Assembly (NCBI GenBank): GCA_045534225.1
Contig: JAZSJJ010000005.1
Span: 1 to 64,000, forward strand
Length of the DNA stretch: 64,000 nt
Direction of reading: 5' to 3'
Source of the DNA: UMGS1649 sp045534225
GTDB taxonomy: Bacteria > Bacillota > Clostridia > TANB77 > CAG-465
In this document: one piece after another, positions 24,467 to 31,486 of the stretch
Numbering within the stretch: position 1 is the stretch's first letter
Layout: every line of letters starts with the position of its first letter
Position numbers and translations under genes: made by a program
The notes under the pieces: model-generated
Told to the model about the DNA's origin: nothing
The model's input: only the letters and a program-made list of their open reading frames with translations
The model's database searches: none

Positions 24467-24494
24467 AGTATATCACATTTTGCTTTTTTTTCAA
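24467..24494 (-). promoter_or_regulatory. Promoter of tyrS
   Basis: On the minus strand, TTGAAA (24489-24494), 16 bp, then TGTGATATACT (-10 at 24467-24472). Confidence 0.65.
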
Positions 24495-24502
24495 CGATTT
24501 AA

Positions 24503-24531
24503 TTGAAAAATACCCATATAAATGATAATAT
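24503..24531 (+). promoter_or_regulatory. Promoter of the yqeG operon
   Basis: TTGAAA (24503-24508), 17 bp, TGATAATAT (-10 at 24526-24531). It is back to back with the tyrS promoter. Confidence 0.65.
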
Positions 24532-24556
24532 ATACTAAGTTAAGGGAGGGCTAATC

Positions 24557-25060
24557 TTGAAAAGATTTAAACCAACATACAAAATAGACAAAGTTTCAAA
24601 CATACCTTTCGTTTTACTTGAAAGAGATAACATAAAAGGCATTATGTTTGATGTAGATAATACACTTACTACACTAGGTAAAGGCATAACTGAAGAAAAC
24701 AGAAAATGGATAGAAGAAGCTAAAAAACTGGGATACAAAATATGTCTTGTAAGTAATACATTAAATGTAAAAAAAGTTAAGAAGATAATGACAGATTTAG
24801 ATATTTACGGATTATACTTTGCTAGAAAGCCAGGTACAAAAGCTATGGCGATGGCATTAAATATAATGGATGTAAAGAAGGAAGAAGTTGTTTTAGTTGG
24901 AGATCAACTATTTACTGATGTTTTAGGCGCTAATAGATTTGGAATAAAATCTATATTAGTAAATCCATTAAGCAAAAAAGAGGGAATATACACATCATTT
25001 AAAAGACCATTTGAAAGAATGGTAATGAAGAAACTTGAAAAGGAGAGTGCAAATGATTAA
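24557..25060 (+). CDS. yqeG: HAD-family phosphatase, YqeG type
   Basis: 167 residues. HAD motif I is FDVDNTLTT (about residues 31-39), motif II LVSNT, motif III with the Lys in FARKPGTKA, motif IV GDQLFTDVLGA. This is the YqeG/Gep4 type; eukaryotic Gep4 and some bacterial relatives act as phosphatidylglycerophosphate phosphatases, which is a plausible role. The start is a TTG 8 nt after GGGAGG. Its end overlaps the next gene by 8 bases. Confidence 0.88.
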   Translation: MKRFKPTYKIDKVSNIPFVLLERDNIKGIMFDVDNTLTTLGKGITEENRKWIEEAKKLGYKICLVSNTLNVKKVKKIMTDLDIYGLYFARKPGTKAMAMALNIMDVKKEEVVLVGDQLFTDVLGANRFGIKSILVNPLSKKEGIYTSFKRPFERMVMKKLEKESAND

Positions 25061-25820
25061 CTATATCATAGCAACGATACTAGCGCTAATACTTGGACAA
25101 GTAACGGCGCATTTAATTTATAGATTACCAGAAATAGTAGTAGATGAAGATGAATTGAAAAAATTAATTCCTACACTTAAAACAGGATTTAAGTTAGATT
25201 ATAAATATCCAATATTACTTGCAATCTTGTTTAATTTAGTAGCATACTTTGTACAAGCTACATTCTTGAAATATCTATATATGTTTACAATATCAATGAT
25301 GATTGTAGCATTAGTGCTAGATTTCAAAATGCAATTAATACCAGATACTGTACAAGTAGCACTTTTGGTACTTGGAATAATAGCAACAGGAGTAGATTAT
25401 ACAAATTGGCTAGGACATATAATTGGATTTGTGCTAGGTGGAGGAATATATTTACTTATCGCATTATTCTCAATTCTAGTATTTAGAAAAGAAGGAATGG
25501 GGATGGGAGATGTTAAACTTATGGCATGCCTTGGTTTAATATTTGGAATAAAAGGATTTCCAACAGACTTTTTTAACTTCTTTGCTAAAGCGGATATAAT
25601 CTTTACAATAACAATACTTGCTTTCTTTATGGCAGCTATTGTAGCAATAATATTAATAGTTATAAAGAAGACAGAACATACATCATATATGGCATTTGGA
25701 CCATATATAGTAATTGGAACAATACTTATAATGTTATTTGGTACAGAACCATTCTTAAACGCATATTTAAGTCTTTGTACAGGGCTTTCAGATTTGCTTT
25801 TAGGCTGGATGTATAAATAA
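25053..25820 (+). CDS. Prepilin peptidase, A24 family (orphan)
   Basis: 255 residues and about seven membrane segments. The two aspartate motifs of the TFPP/GxGD protease family are visible: LDFKMQLIPD (about residue 91) and GMGMGDVKLM (about residue 155). The Cys-rich N-terminal methylase domain of PilD is absent. No pilin, ATPase or other type IV pilus gene is in the window, so the substrate would be encoded elsewhere. The start overlaps yqeG by 8 bases, with GGAG upstream. It may mature pilins or flagellin-like secreted proteins. Confidence 0.85.
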   Translation: MINYIIATILALILGQVTAHLIYRLPEIVVDEDELKKLIPTLKTGFKLDYKYPILLAILFNLVAYFVQATFLKYLYMFTISMMIVALVLDFKMQLIPDTVQVALLVLGIIATGVDYTNWLGHIIGFVLGGGIYLLIALFSILVFRKEGMGMGDVKLMACLGLIFGIKGFPTDFFNFFAKADIIFTITILAFFMAAIVAIILIVIKKTEHTSYMAFGPYIVIGTILIMLFGTEPFLNAYLSLCTGLSDLLLGWMYK

Positions 25821-25865
25821 CTAATAATAAAAAGATAAATAAAATATATTAAAGAGGGATATATA

Positions 25866-26657
25866 ATGAACGAAAGATACTTAAAATTTGCTTTAGAAAT
25901 AGCAGAAAAAGCAAAAGAAATAATGCTTGGATACTATGGATATAAAATAGATTCAGAATATAAATTAGATCAGACAATAGTAACTAAAGCAGACCAAGAA
26001 ATAAACCATTATTTAATAGAAAGAGTAAAAGAAGAATTTCCAACTCATTCAGTTGATGGAGAAGAAGAAAAAATGGGACATAGCAACTATGTTTGGGTAT
26101 GTGATCCAGTAGATGGAACAGCCATGTATGCAAGACATATACCAGTAGCAGTGTTTTCGCTTGCACTCGTGGTAGATGGCAAACCAATAGTTGGAGTAAT
26201 ATGTGATCCGTTTAACAATAGAACATACTATGCAATGAAGAATAAAGGTGCATATGTAAATGGAAATAGAATACATGTTAACGATGTAACTTTAGAAGAT
26301 AAAAGATGCATAGGCAACTATGATATGTGGAGTCTTTCTAAATACGATATCTATGATTGTATGAGAGAACTTAGTAAAAAAACATATTATACAAGCCTAG
26401 GTAGTGTTGCAAGAGCTTGTACATGCGTTGCAAGTGGAGAGTATACAGTGGTAATATTCCCAGGAAGCAAAGGTAAAAACTGTGATGTTGCTGCAGCCAA
26501 AGTAATAGTAGAAGAAGCAGGCGGTAAGTTTACAGATTTATTTGGTGAAGACCAAAGATATGATGAGGATATAAACGGAGCTATTGCAACAAATGGAATA
26601 GTTCACGATGAAATAGTAAAAGTAATGAAAGAAAAAGTAAGAGGTATGGAGGAATAA
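25866..26657 (+). CDS. Inositol monophosphatase family protein
   Basis: 263 residues. The metal-binding motifs of the Li-sensitive phosphatase fold are present: DGEEE, the core DPVDGTAMY and, near the C-terminus, GKNCDVAAAKVIVEEAGG. Members hydrolyse inositol phosphate, fructose bisphosphate, histidinol phosphate or PAP; the sequence does not decide which. It lies in the yqeG operon, 1 base before the AP endonuclease gene. Confidence 0.88.
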   Translation: MNERYLKFALEIAEKAKEIMLGYYGYKIDSEYKLDQTIVTKADQEINHYLIERVKEEFPTHSVDGEEEKMGHSNYVWVCDPVDGTAMYARHIPVAVFSLALVVDGKPIVGVICDPFNNRTYYAMKNKGAYVNGNRIHVNDVTLEDKRCIGNYDMWSLSKYDIYDCMRELSKKTYYTSLGSVARACTCVASGEYTVVIFPGSKGKNCDVAAAKVIVEEAGGKFTDLFGEDQRYDEDINGAIATNGIVHDEIVKVMKEKVRGMEE

Positions 26658-26658
26658 T

Positions 26659-27513
26659 ATGAAATTTGGACCAGCAGGAAATGATGATGCATTCTATAAT
26701 GCAGGATATAAAAACTCAGAAGAGATGCCAAAGTATTTAGCAGAAATGGGACTTGATGCGTATGAGTATCAATGCTCAAGGGGTGTTAGAATATCTGATG
26801 AGAAAGCAGCAAAACTAAAAGAAGCAGCAGAGAAATACAACATTTCTTTAAGTGTTCATTCGCCATATTATATTTCACTTTCTACACAAGAAGAAGCAAA
26901 GAAGATATCTACAATAAAATACATAACAGATTCTATGGCAGCAGCTAAGAAAATGGGAGCAACTAAAGTTGTAGTTCATGCAGGTGCACTTCTGGGACTA
27001 GAAAGAGAATATGCAGTAGATAGTGCATGTGCACTTCTTAAAAGAGCATTAGAAGAAGCAGACAAGCTAGGACTAGGAGATATAACAATATGCCCAGAAA
27101 CAATGGGAAAGATAAATCAACTAGGAGATAGCAAAGAAATAATAAAAATGTGTAAAGTGGATGAAAGACTAATACCAACAATAGACTTTGGACATCTATA
27201 CTGTAGACATATAGGAGCACTTAGAACAGAAGAAGATTTCACAAAAGAACTTCAAATGTACATAGATGAACTAGGATATGAAAGAATGAAACACTTCCAC
27301 AGCCACTTTAGTAAAATGGAATACACAGAAAACGGTGGAGAAAAACAACATGTAACATTTGCAGATGAAGGTTTTGGACCAGACTACAAAGCGGTAATAA
27401 ATGCAATAAAGAAACTTAAACTAGAACCAACAATAATCTGTGAATCTGCAGGAACACAATCACTAGATGCAAAAGAAATGAAAGATTATGCAGAGAGTAT
27501 ATATAAGATATAA
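26659..27513 (+). CDS. AP endonuclease family 2 (endonuclease IV-like) TIM-barrel protein
   Basis: 284 residues, typical for Nfo. The metal-binding series of endonuclease IV is visible: SVHSPYYISL, VVVHAGALLG, ICPETMGK, TIDFGHLYCRH, HFHSHFSK and ICESAG. Nfo cuts DNA at abasic sites and starts base-excision repair. The opening MKFGPAGNDDAFY differs a little from classic Nfo, so a sugar-isomerase-like role in the same fold is a smaller possibility. Last gene of the operon; a terminator follows. Confidence 0.85.
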   Translation: MKFGPAGNDDAFYNAGYKNSEEMPKYLAEMGLDAYEYQCSRGVRISDEKAAKLKEAAEKYNISLSVHSPYYISLSTQEEAKKISTIKYITDSMAAAKKMGATKVVVHAGALLGLEREYAVDSACALLKRALEEADKLGLGDITICPETMGKINQLGDSKEIIKMCKVDERLIPTIDFGHLYCRHIGALRTEEDFTKELQMYIDELGYERMKHFHSHFSKMEYTENGGEKQHVTFADEGFGPDYKAVINAIKKLKLEPTIICESAGTQSLDAKEMKDYAESIYKI

Positions 27514-27515
27514 AT

Positions 27516-27553
27516 AAACAACCAACTTATTTAATAAATAGGTTGGTTGTTTG
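27516..27553. terminator. Bidirectional terminator
   Basis: AACAACCAAC and GTTGGTTGTT form a stem with further A/T pairing inside, between convergent genes. Confidence 0.8.
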
Positions 27554-27559
27554 TATATA

Positions 27560-28024
27560 TTATTCACTTAATGTGCTAAGTAATTCAACGAATTCGGTAT
27601 AATAGCTAAGGTTAATTTTATAGCTCTTATAATTATTATTTTTTACAATGCATATATAGTTTTTAGAAAACATTATGGTTGTAGTTTCTTTAGGCGAAGA
27701 AAAATCTATCCAAAATGTTCCTTCGTGAGAAAAATCAGTTGTTTTATATCCTTCAATCTCATATAAAAAACTAATGACTTTATTAATGTTAGAAAAATCA
27801 TCTAATATAATTTTTGTTGGAGTCGGAGTGCGCAATTCAATTTCGATTATAGAAGTATTTTCGCTTATATTATGTAATGGTAGTTTACTTAGATGTTTGC
27901 TAATATAACCTACTCGTGTTGTTTTGTATGCGTAGGACCAACTTAAAATGAAAACGATAGTTATTATAAGAGCAAGTGTAAGTAGTAATAATATGTTTTT
28001 TATGTGAGGGGATTTTTTTACCAT
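27560..28024 (-). CDS. Hypothetical membrane-anchored protein
   Basis: 154 residues. One N-terminal membrane segment (about residues 10-31) precedes an extracytoplasmic domain rich in Ser, Thr and Ile. No family is recognised. The ATG follows AAAGGAG. It stands alone, convergent with the AP endonuclease gene and divergent from the C39-like protease gene. Confidence 0.65.
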   Translation of the reverse strand: MVKKSPHIKNILLLLTLALIITIVFILSWSYAYKTTRVGYISKHLSKLPLHNISENTSIIEIELRTPTPTKIILDDFSNINKVISFLYEIEGYKTTDFSHEGTFWIDFSSPKETTTIMFSKNYICIVKNNNYKSYKINLSYYTEFVELLSTLSE

Positions 28025-28102
28025 AATTATCTCCTTTAAACAATTATATAATATTATAAAATTATTAAATTGTCAATGCAATAGAAAAAATATACAAAAA
28101 AG

Positions 28103-28131
28103 TTGAAAAATGGAAAATAATGTAGTATAAC
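28103..28131 (+). promoter_or_regulatory. Promoter of the secreted C39-like gene
   Basis: TTGAAA (28103-28108), 17 bp, TATAAC (28126-28131); the leader is about 65 nt. Confidence 0.6.
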
Positions 28132-28201
28132 TATTTTGGTTTTTTGGATAGAGTTTAAATAATTATTGAAATTAAAATTTAATTGAGATTGGAGATTAAA
28201 A

Positions 28202-28966
28202 ATGTTAAAAAGAATATTTGCATTAATAATTGCTTTTGCTTGCGTTTTCTCGATTACAGTAAGTGCACAATCGCAAGAAGAAAATTCATATGATTTATTG
28301 TCGTATGATATTAAGATGCAGTTGTCAGAGACGGAGTATAATAATCTTTCACACTGGCTTCAAGAAAGTATAAGTAAATACGGCATACCAAATCTTGAAG
28401 AAATTGAGAGAATGGAAAATGGCGGAGGTATATCGTTGCGAGCGGCTTCTGATTATGGATTTATTCCATCTGCTACTGCTTTTGAGCGCTATACCTACGG
28501 TAGTTTTATTCAACAAGTCAATGTATGTTTGCCTTTAGCAGTAGCTAATGCAATATCTTATTTTGATTATATAGGAAGAACAAACCTAATTGCAGGAACA
28601 TCGCTTTCACAAAATGAATTTACGGAAATATGTAACAAAACGCAATGGGGTCCATCTGGTACAACATTGCCGAAAGCGGTTAATGGATTAGCTTTATATG
28701 TAGGACAAAGAGGATATGTAGCTACTGATAAATTATATTATATTTCTTATTGGACGAATTCAAAGAATAGTATAAATAATGGTTATCCATTGCTGGTGGA
28801 ACAACCAACTACGGATCCTAAAACTAGCCATTATAATCTTGCGATTGGATATAAAGTTGAAAATAATGAAAAGTTACTGTTAGTGTGTACCGGAGATTAT
28901 GATGTTCCTTTAGCGTGGCTTAATATTAATTTGGTTACAAAAATAGATCGTATTTGGGTTGAATAA
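28202..28966 (+). CDS. Secreted papain-like (C39-type) cysteine peptidase
   Basis: 254 residues with a clear signal peptide (residues 1-22, ending VSA). A propeptide-like region of about 60 residues comes before the catalytic part. The Cys is at 109 in QVNVCLPLAVANAISYF and the His at 210 in SHYNLAIGY, followed by a likely Asp in CTGDYD, all in the order of C39-like peptidases. No ABC exporter is adjacent, so it is more like a secreted stand-alone peptidase than a bacteriocin-processing domain. Substrate unknown. Confidence 0.72.
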   Translation: MLKRIFALIIAFACVFSITVSAQSQEENSYDLLSYDIKMQLSETEYNNLSHWLQESISKYGIPNLEEIERMENGGGISLRAASDYGFIPSATAFERYTYGSFIQQVNVCLPLAVANAISYFDYIGRTNLIAGTSLSQNEFTEICNKTQWGPSGTTLPKAVNGLALYVGQRGYVATDKLYYISYWTNSKNSINNGYPLLVEQPTTDPKTSHYNLAIGYKVENNEKLLLVCTGDYDVPLAWLNINLVTKIDRIWVE

Positions 28967-29000
28967 TATTTAATATAATTTAAGCTCTATCGAAAACTTT

Positions 29001-29023
29001 GCGGAGGTAAAATTTACCTCCGC
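29001..29023. terminator. Hairpin between convergent genes
   Basis: GCGGAGGTAAA and its complement meet around a one-base centre, with a short TTTC run on the right and TTTTC on the minus strand; probable bidirectional terminator. Confidence 0.7.
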
Positions 29024-29040
29024 TTTCAATATATATAAAT

Positions 29041-29607
29041 TTATTTTTTCTTTTTCTCTACACTAAATCCAAACTTGCCTAGTTCTTCTCCAAGACTGTA
29101 ATAATGTCCGTGAGAATATGCTAAAAGGTTGCAAGCGCGCATATCAAATCTACCTGTTTCATCTAGATATTTTTCATCTACATTTACTGCAAGTATTTCT
29201 GCCATAAACATATCGTGTGTACCTAGTTCTTTTATTTCTTTAACTCTACATTCAATAGATATTGGACACTCTTTAATCATTGGGACACTTGTTTCTGTAC
29301 CTTGTTCTTTAGTAAAGTTACATTCTTTAAATTTATCTACTAACTTGCCAGATTTAACACCACAGTAATCTACATATTTTGCTAAGTCGGCGCTTGCTAG
29401 ATTTATTACAAATTCTCCGCTTTCTTTAATAATATTGTATGAATGTCTTTCTTTACGTATAGACACATATGTCATTGCTGGATCTGTACATATTATTCCA
29501 GTCCATGCAACAGTTAATATATTGCTTTTATCCATTGTACCACAAGATACTAAAACTGGTGGCAGGGGATATACCATTGTTCCTGGTTTCCATTTCAATT
29601 TGCTCAT
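29041..29607 (-). CDS. Flavin reductase family protein (FMN-binding split barrel)
   Basis: 188 residues. The split-barrel flavin reductase pattern is clear: PLPPVLVSCG, NILTVAWTGIICTDPAMTYVSI, RHSYNIIKESGEFVINLAS, and DMFMAEILAVNVDE. These proteins bind FMN and reduce it with NAD(P)H, or serve as flavoredoxins in anaerobes. The ATG follows GAGGTG. The minus-strand promoter probably uses the TGTGATATACT at 29639-29649. No partner oxygenase or electron carrier is adjacent. Confidence 0.9.
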   Translation of the reverse strand: MSKLKWKPGTMVYPLPPVLVSCGTMDKSNILTVAWTGIICTDPAMTYVSIRKERHSYNIIKESGEFVINLASADLAKYVDYCGVKSGKLVDKFKECNFTKEQGTETSVPMIKECPISIECRVKEIKELGTHDMFMAEILAVNVDEKYLDETGRFDMRACNLLAYSHGHYYSLGEELGKFGFSVEKKKK

Positions 29608-29667
29608 AAAACACCTCTATAAATTCATTTCTTGTAAAAGTATATCACAAATATTTATACTTGTATA

Positions 29668-30153
29668 CTAAAGATTATCTGGAGCTTTTACAAATGTATT
29701 TGCTGGTGCGGTAATCTTTTTAATTTTATCTACCTTTATTACGGGCATATCTCCCATATAATAGCCTTTTGTTATTACACCTGAGATTTCTATCCATTCT
29801 CCTTGAACAAGGTCTAAATCTCCGTTATACTCGCAAAGGAAACCAACTACTTTATCTTCGCCATCTAACATCATATTTCTTCCGCATACAAAGTTATTTT
29901 GTTTGAAATCATAAAGAGTAAATACAAAACCAGAACACTTAATACTTTTACCAACACAACCATCGATATTGTTATGTGCCTGTTTTAGAATAGTTGTAAA
30001 GTTTTCTTCGTTTAGTTCGTAGTCATATGTTTGAGCAGGAAGTGGAGTAGAAGAATTACCACCAAGTTCTAAAACTAATGCTATGCCTATTGCTACTATT
30101 AAACAGATTATTAGAATCTTTTTAGGATTTAATTTTATATTTTTAACGTACAT
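29668..30153 (-). CDS. Membrane-anchored protein similar to the YcgQ/TIGR03943 C-terminal domain
   Basis: 161 residues. One N-terminal membrane segment (about residues 12-31) precedes a domain with NIDGCVGKSIKCSGFVF, FVCGRNMMLDGEDKVVGFLC, and GEWIEISGVI...PVIKV. This order matches the extracytoplasmic C-terminal domain of YcgQ (DUF1980), here on its own without the usual N-terminal membrane part. YcgQ is paired with a YcgR permease in many genomes; none is present here. The three Cys may bind a metal. Function unknown. Confidence 0.7.
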   Translation of the reverse strand: MYVKNIKLNPKKILIICLIVAIGIALVLELGGNSSTPLPAQTYDYELNEENFTTILKQAHNNIDGCVGKSIKCSGFVFTLYDFKQNNFVCGRNMMLDGEDKVVGFLCEYNGDLDLVQGEWIEISGVITKGYYMGDMPVIKVDKIKKITAPANTFVKAPDNL

Positions 30154-30228
30154 AATTCACCTCTAAAATATATTACATACTATTCTTAACATTTAAATTT
30201 ATGCATGTATTTTATGTAGGCAAAAGAA

Positions 30229-30256
30229 GCCACCCCTAAAATTAATTAGGAGTGGC
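30229..30256 (-). terminator. Terminator of the first acidic paralogue gene
   Basis: On the minus strand GCCACTCCTAA pairs with TTAGGGGTGGC (one mismatch) followed by TTCTTTTG. Confidence 0.8.
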
Positions 30257-30265
30257 CAAATTTGT

Positions 30266-30712
30266 TTAGCTTGAATGACGTTTACGATATTCCTTTATTG
30301 CTTTTCCGTGTCTCTTCCAAAACTGTTTGTATTTTTCTTCATCCGTAAGACTCTCGGTATCATCGGTATACAACAGTGTGGCATTAAAAGCCATATACTT
30401 GTTCTTAATATACACCGTGGGGACATCGAGAAGAAGAATTTCGGGAACAAAATCGCAGTCCATGGTGAGGTTGTAGGGATATTCACTACCAACACCTTTA
30501 AAGTGACAGGGATTGATATACCACTCAGTCTGCTCGGGTTCATCATCATCTTCGCCCATACATACAACAAACTTGATGCAGATGATGGAAGTGTCTTCAA
30601 AATCTGGACGGATTTCGTTTTCGGTAAATTTCAACATCTCATCGTAGGAAGATTCTATAGTTATCCGCTTATCTTCCTTTGCGACTATTTTCTTTACAAC
30701 ATAGTCTAACAT
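30266..30712 (-). CDS. Acidic hypothetical protein, paralogue 1
   Basis: 148 residues, soluble. It aligns along its length with the protein encoded at 30861-31283: both open with a short (I/V)KKV/IA(K/R)(E/D) segment, share IRPDFEDTSIICIKF / LRPCFDDIAVLAIKF, an acidic GEDDDEPEQ...WYINP, and FVPEILLL. No known domain is recognised. Composition is G+C-rich against the surroundings (26 of 60 in 30481-30540). It has its own promoter and terminator, so it is expressed singly. The C-terminal tail is basic (KRHGKAIKEYRKRHSS). Confidence 0.7.
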   Translation of the reverse strand: MLDYVVKKIVAKEDKRITIESSYDEMLKFTENEIRPDFEDTSIICIKFVVCMGEDDDEPEQTEWYINPCHFKGVGSEYPYNLTMDCDFVPEILLLDVPTVYIKNKYMAFNATLLYTDDTESLTDEEKYKQFWKRHGKAIKEYRKRHSS

Positions 30713-30765
30713 TTAGGTTCTCCTTGAAAAATTATTTTGAGGTACTAATGTACTACAATGCTTAG

Positions 30766-30794
30766 ATTATACCAAAAAATGCAGTGATAGTCAA
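30766..30794 (-). promoter_or_regulatory. Promoter of acidic paralogue 1
   Basis: On the minus strand, TTGACT (30789-30794), 17 bp, TATAAT (30766-30771). The upstream AGTCAACATAAAA and the downstream GGTACTAAT on the + strand are shared with the other paralogue's promoter. Confidence 0.8.
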
Positions 30795-30807
30795 CATAAA
30801 AGAAAAG

Positions 30808-30829
30808 AACCCCGAAATTACTCGGGGTT
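30808..30829 (-). terminator. Terminator of acidic paralogue 2
   Basis: AACCCCGA and TCGGGGTT flank a 6-nt loop; on the minus strand TCTTTTC follows. Confidence 0.8.
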
Positions 30830-30860
30830 ACTGTTAAAGATTGTGGTGCTAAAGAGAGGA

Positions 30861-31283
30861 TTAATCGATATCTTTCAACTTCCTTAAGAAAAGTTCAAGT
30901 CTTTCGTGGTCTGTTAATCCGTTTAAGCCTTCAATAAGCAGAGTTGTGTGGAATGATTCGTATTTCTTGAAAACATCTACCTCTTCCTTGTTTATAAGAA
31001 GAAGCTCGGGGATGAATGAAGAATCCATTCTTGGACCATATGCAGAATATCCAGAATAGTGTTTGTTGCTACAATAGTATGGGTTAACATACCAAACGCT
31101 TTCTTCTGGATCATCGTCATCCTCACACACACAGTACAGAAACTTAATTGCAAGTACGGCTATATCGTCAAAACAGGGCCGTAACCCCTCTACAATAAAC
31201 CGATGCATTTCCTCTTGGTCAGATACAACCACTTCTCTTTCGCCATCACGAGCGATGACTTTTTTAATTAAGTACTCATTCAT
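30861..31283 (-). CDS. Acidic hypothetical protein, paralogue 2
   Basis: 140 residues, soluble and acidic. It is clearly related to the neighbouring protein: IARDGEREVVV, LRPCFDDIAVLAIKFLYCVCEDDDDPEE, VWYVNPYY and SFIPELLLINKEEVDVFKKYESFHTTLL. No family is recognised. The ATG follows AAAAGGAGTG. The gene has a separate near-consensus promoter of the same design. The pair must come from a tandem duplication that included the promoter. Confidence 0.7.
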   Translation of the reverse strand: MNEYLIKKVIARDGEREVVVSDQEEMHRFIVEGLRPCFDDIAVLAIKFLYCVCEDDDDPEESVWYVNPYYCSNKHYSGYSAYGPRMDSSFIPELLLINKEEVDVFKKYESFHTTLLIEGLNGLTDHERLELFLRKLKDID

Positions 31284-31341
31284 GCTACATACACTCCTTT
31301 TAAATTATTTTTTGGTGCTATGGTACTAATTTCTGTAAAAC

Positions 31342-31370
31342 ATTATATCATTAGAAAGGAACAAAGTCAA
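31342..31370 (-). promoter_or_regulatory. Promoter of acidic paralogue 2
   Basis: On the minus strand, TTGACT (31365-31370), 17 bp, TATAAT (31342-31347), with the same flanking sequences as the promoter at 30766-30794. Confidence 0.8.
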
Positions 31371-31435
31371 CATAAAACTTTATTCTGTGGGACTTTGCGG
31401 ATATTTATAGTCTTTGCTTTAAAAATTTATATTCC

Positions 31436-31446
31436 TGTGATATAAT
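31436..31446 (+). promoter_or_regulatory. Extended -10 promoter of secA
   Basis: TGTGATATAAT; the -35 region (TTTAAA at 17 bp) is weak, so the extended -10 probably carries the promoter. Confidence 0.6.
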
Positions 31447-31486
31447 AACACCACTGTTTGAAAAGAAGAAATAAGAGGAGAATAAA

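Noticed and set aside
24415..24556. T-box riboswitch before tyrS
   Set aside because: The gap to the divergent promoter is far too short and no T-box core (AGGGTGGNACCGCG-like) is visible.
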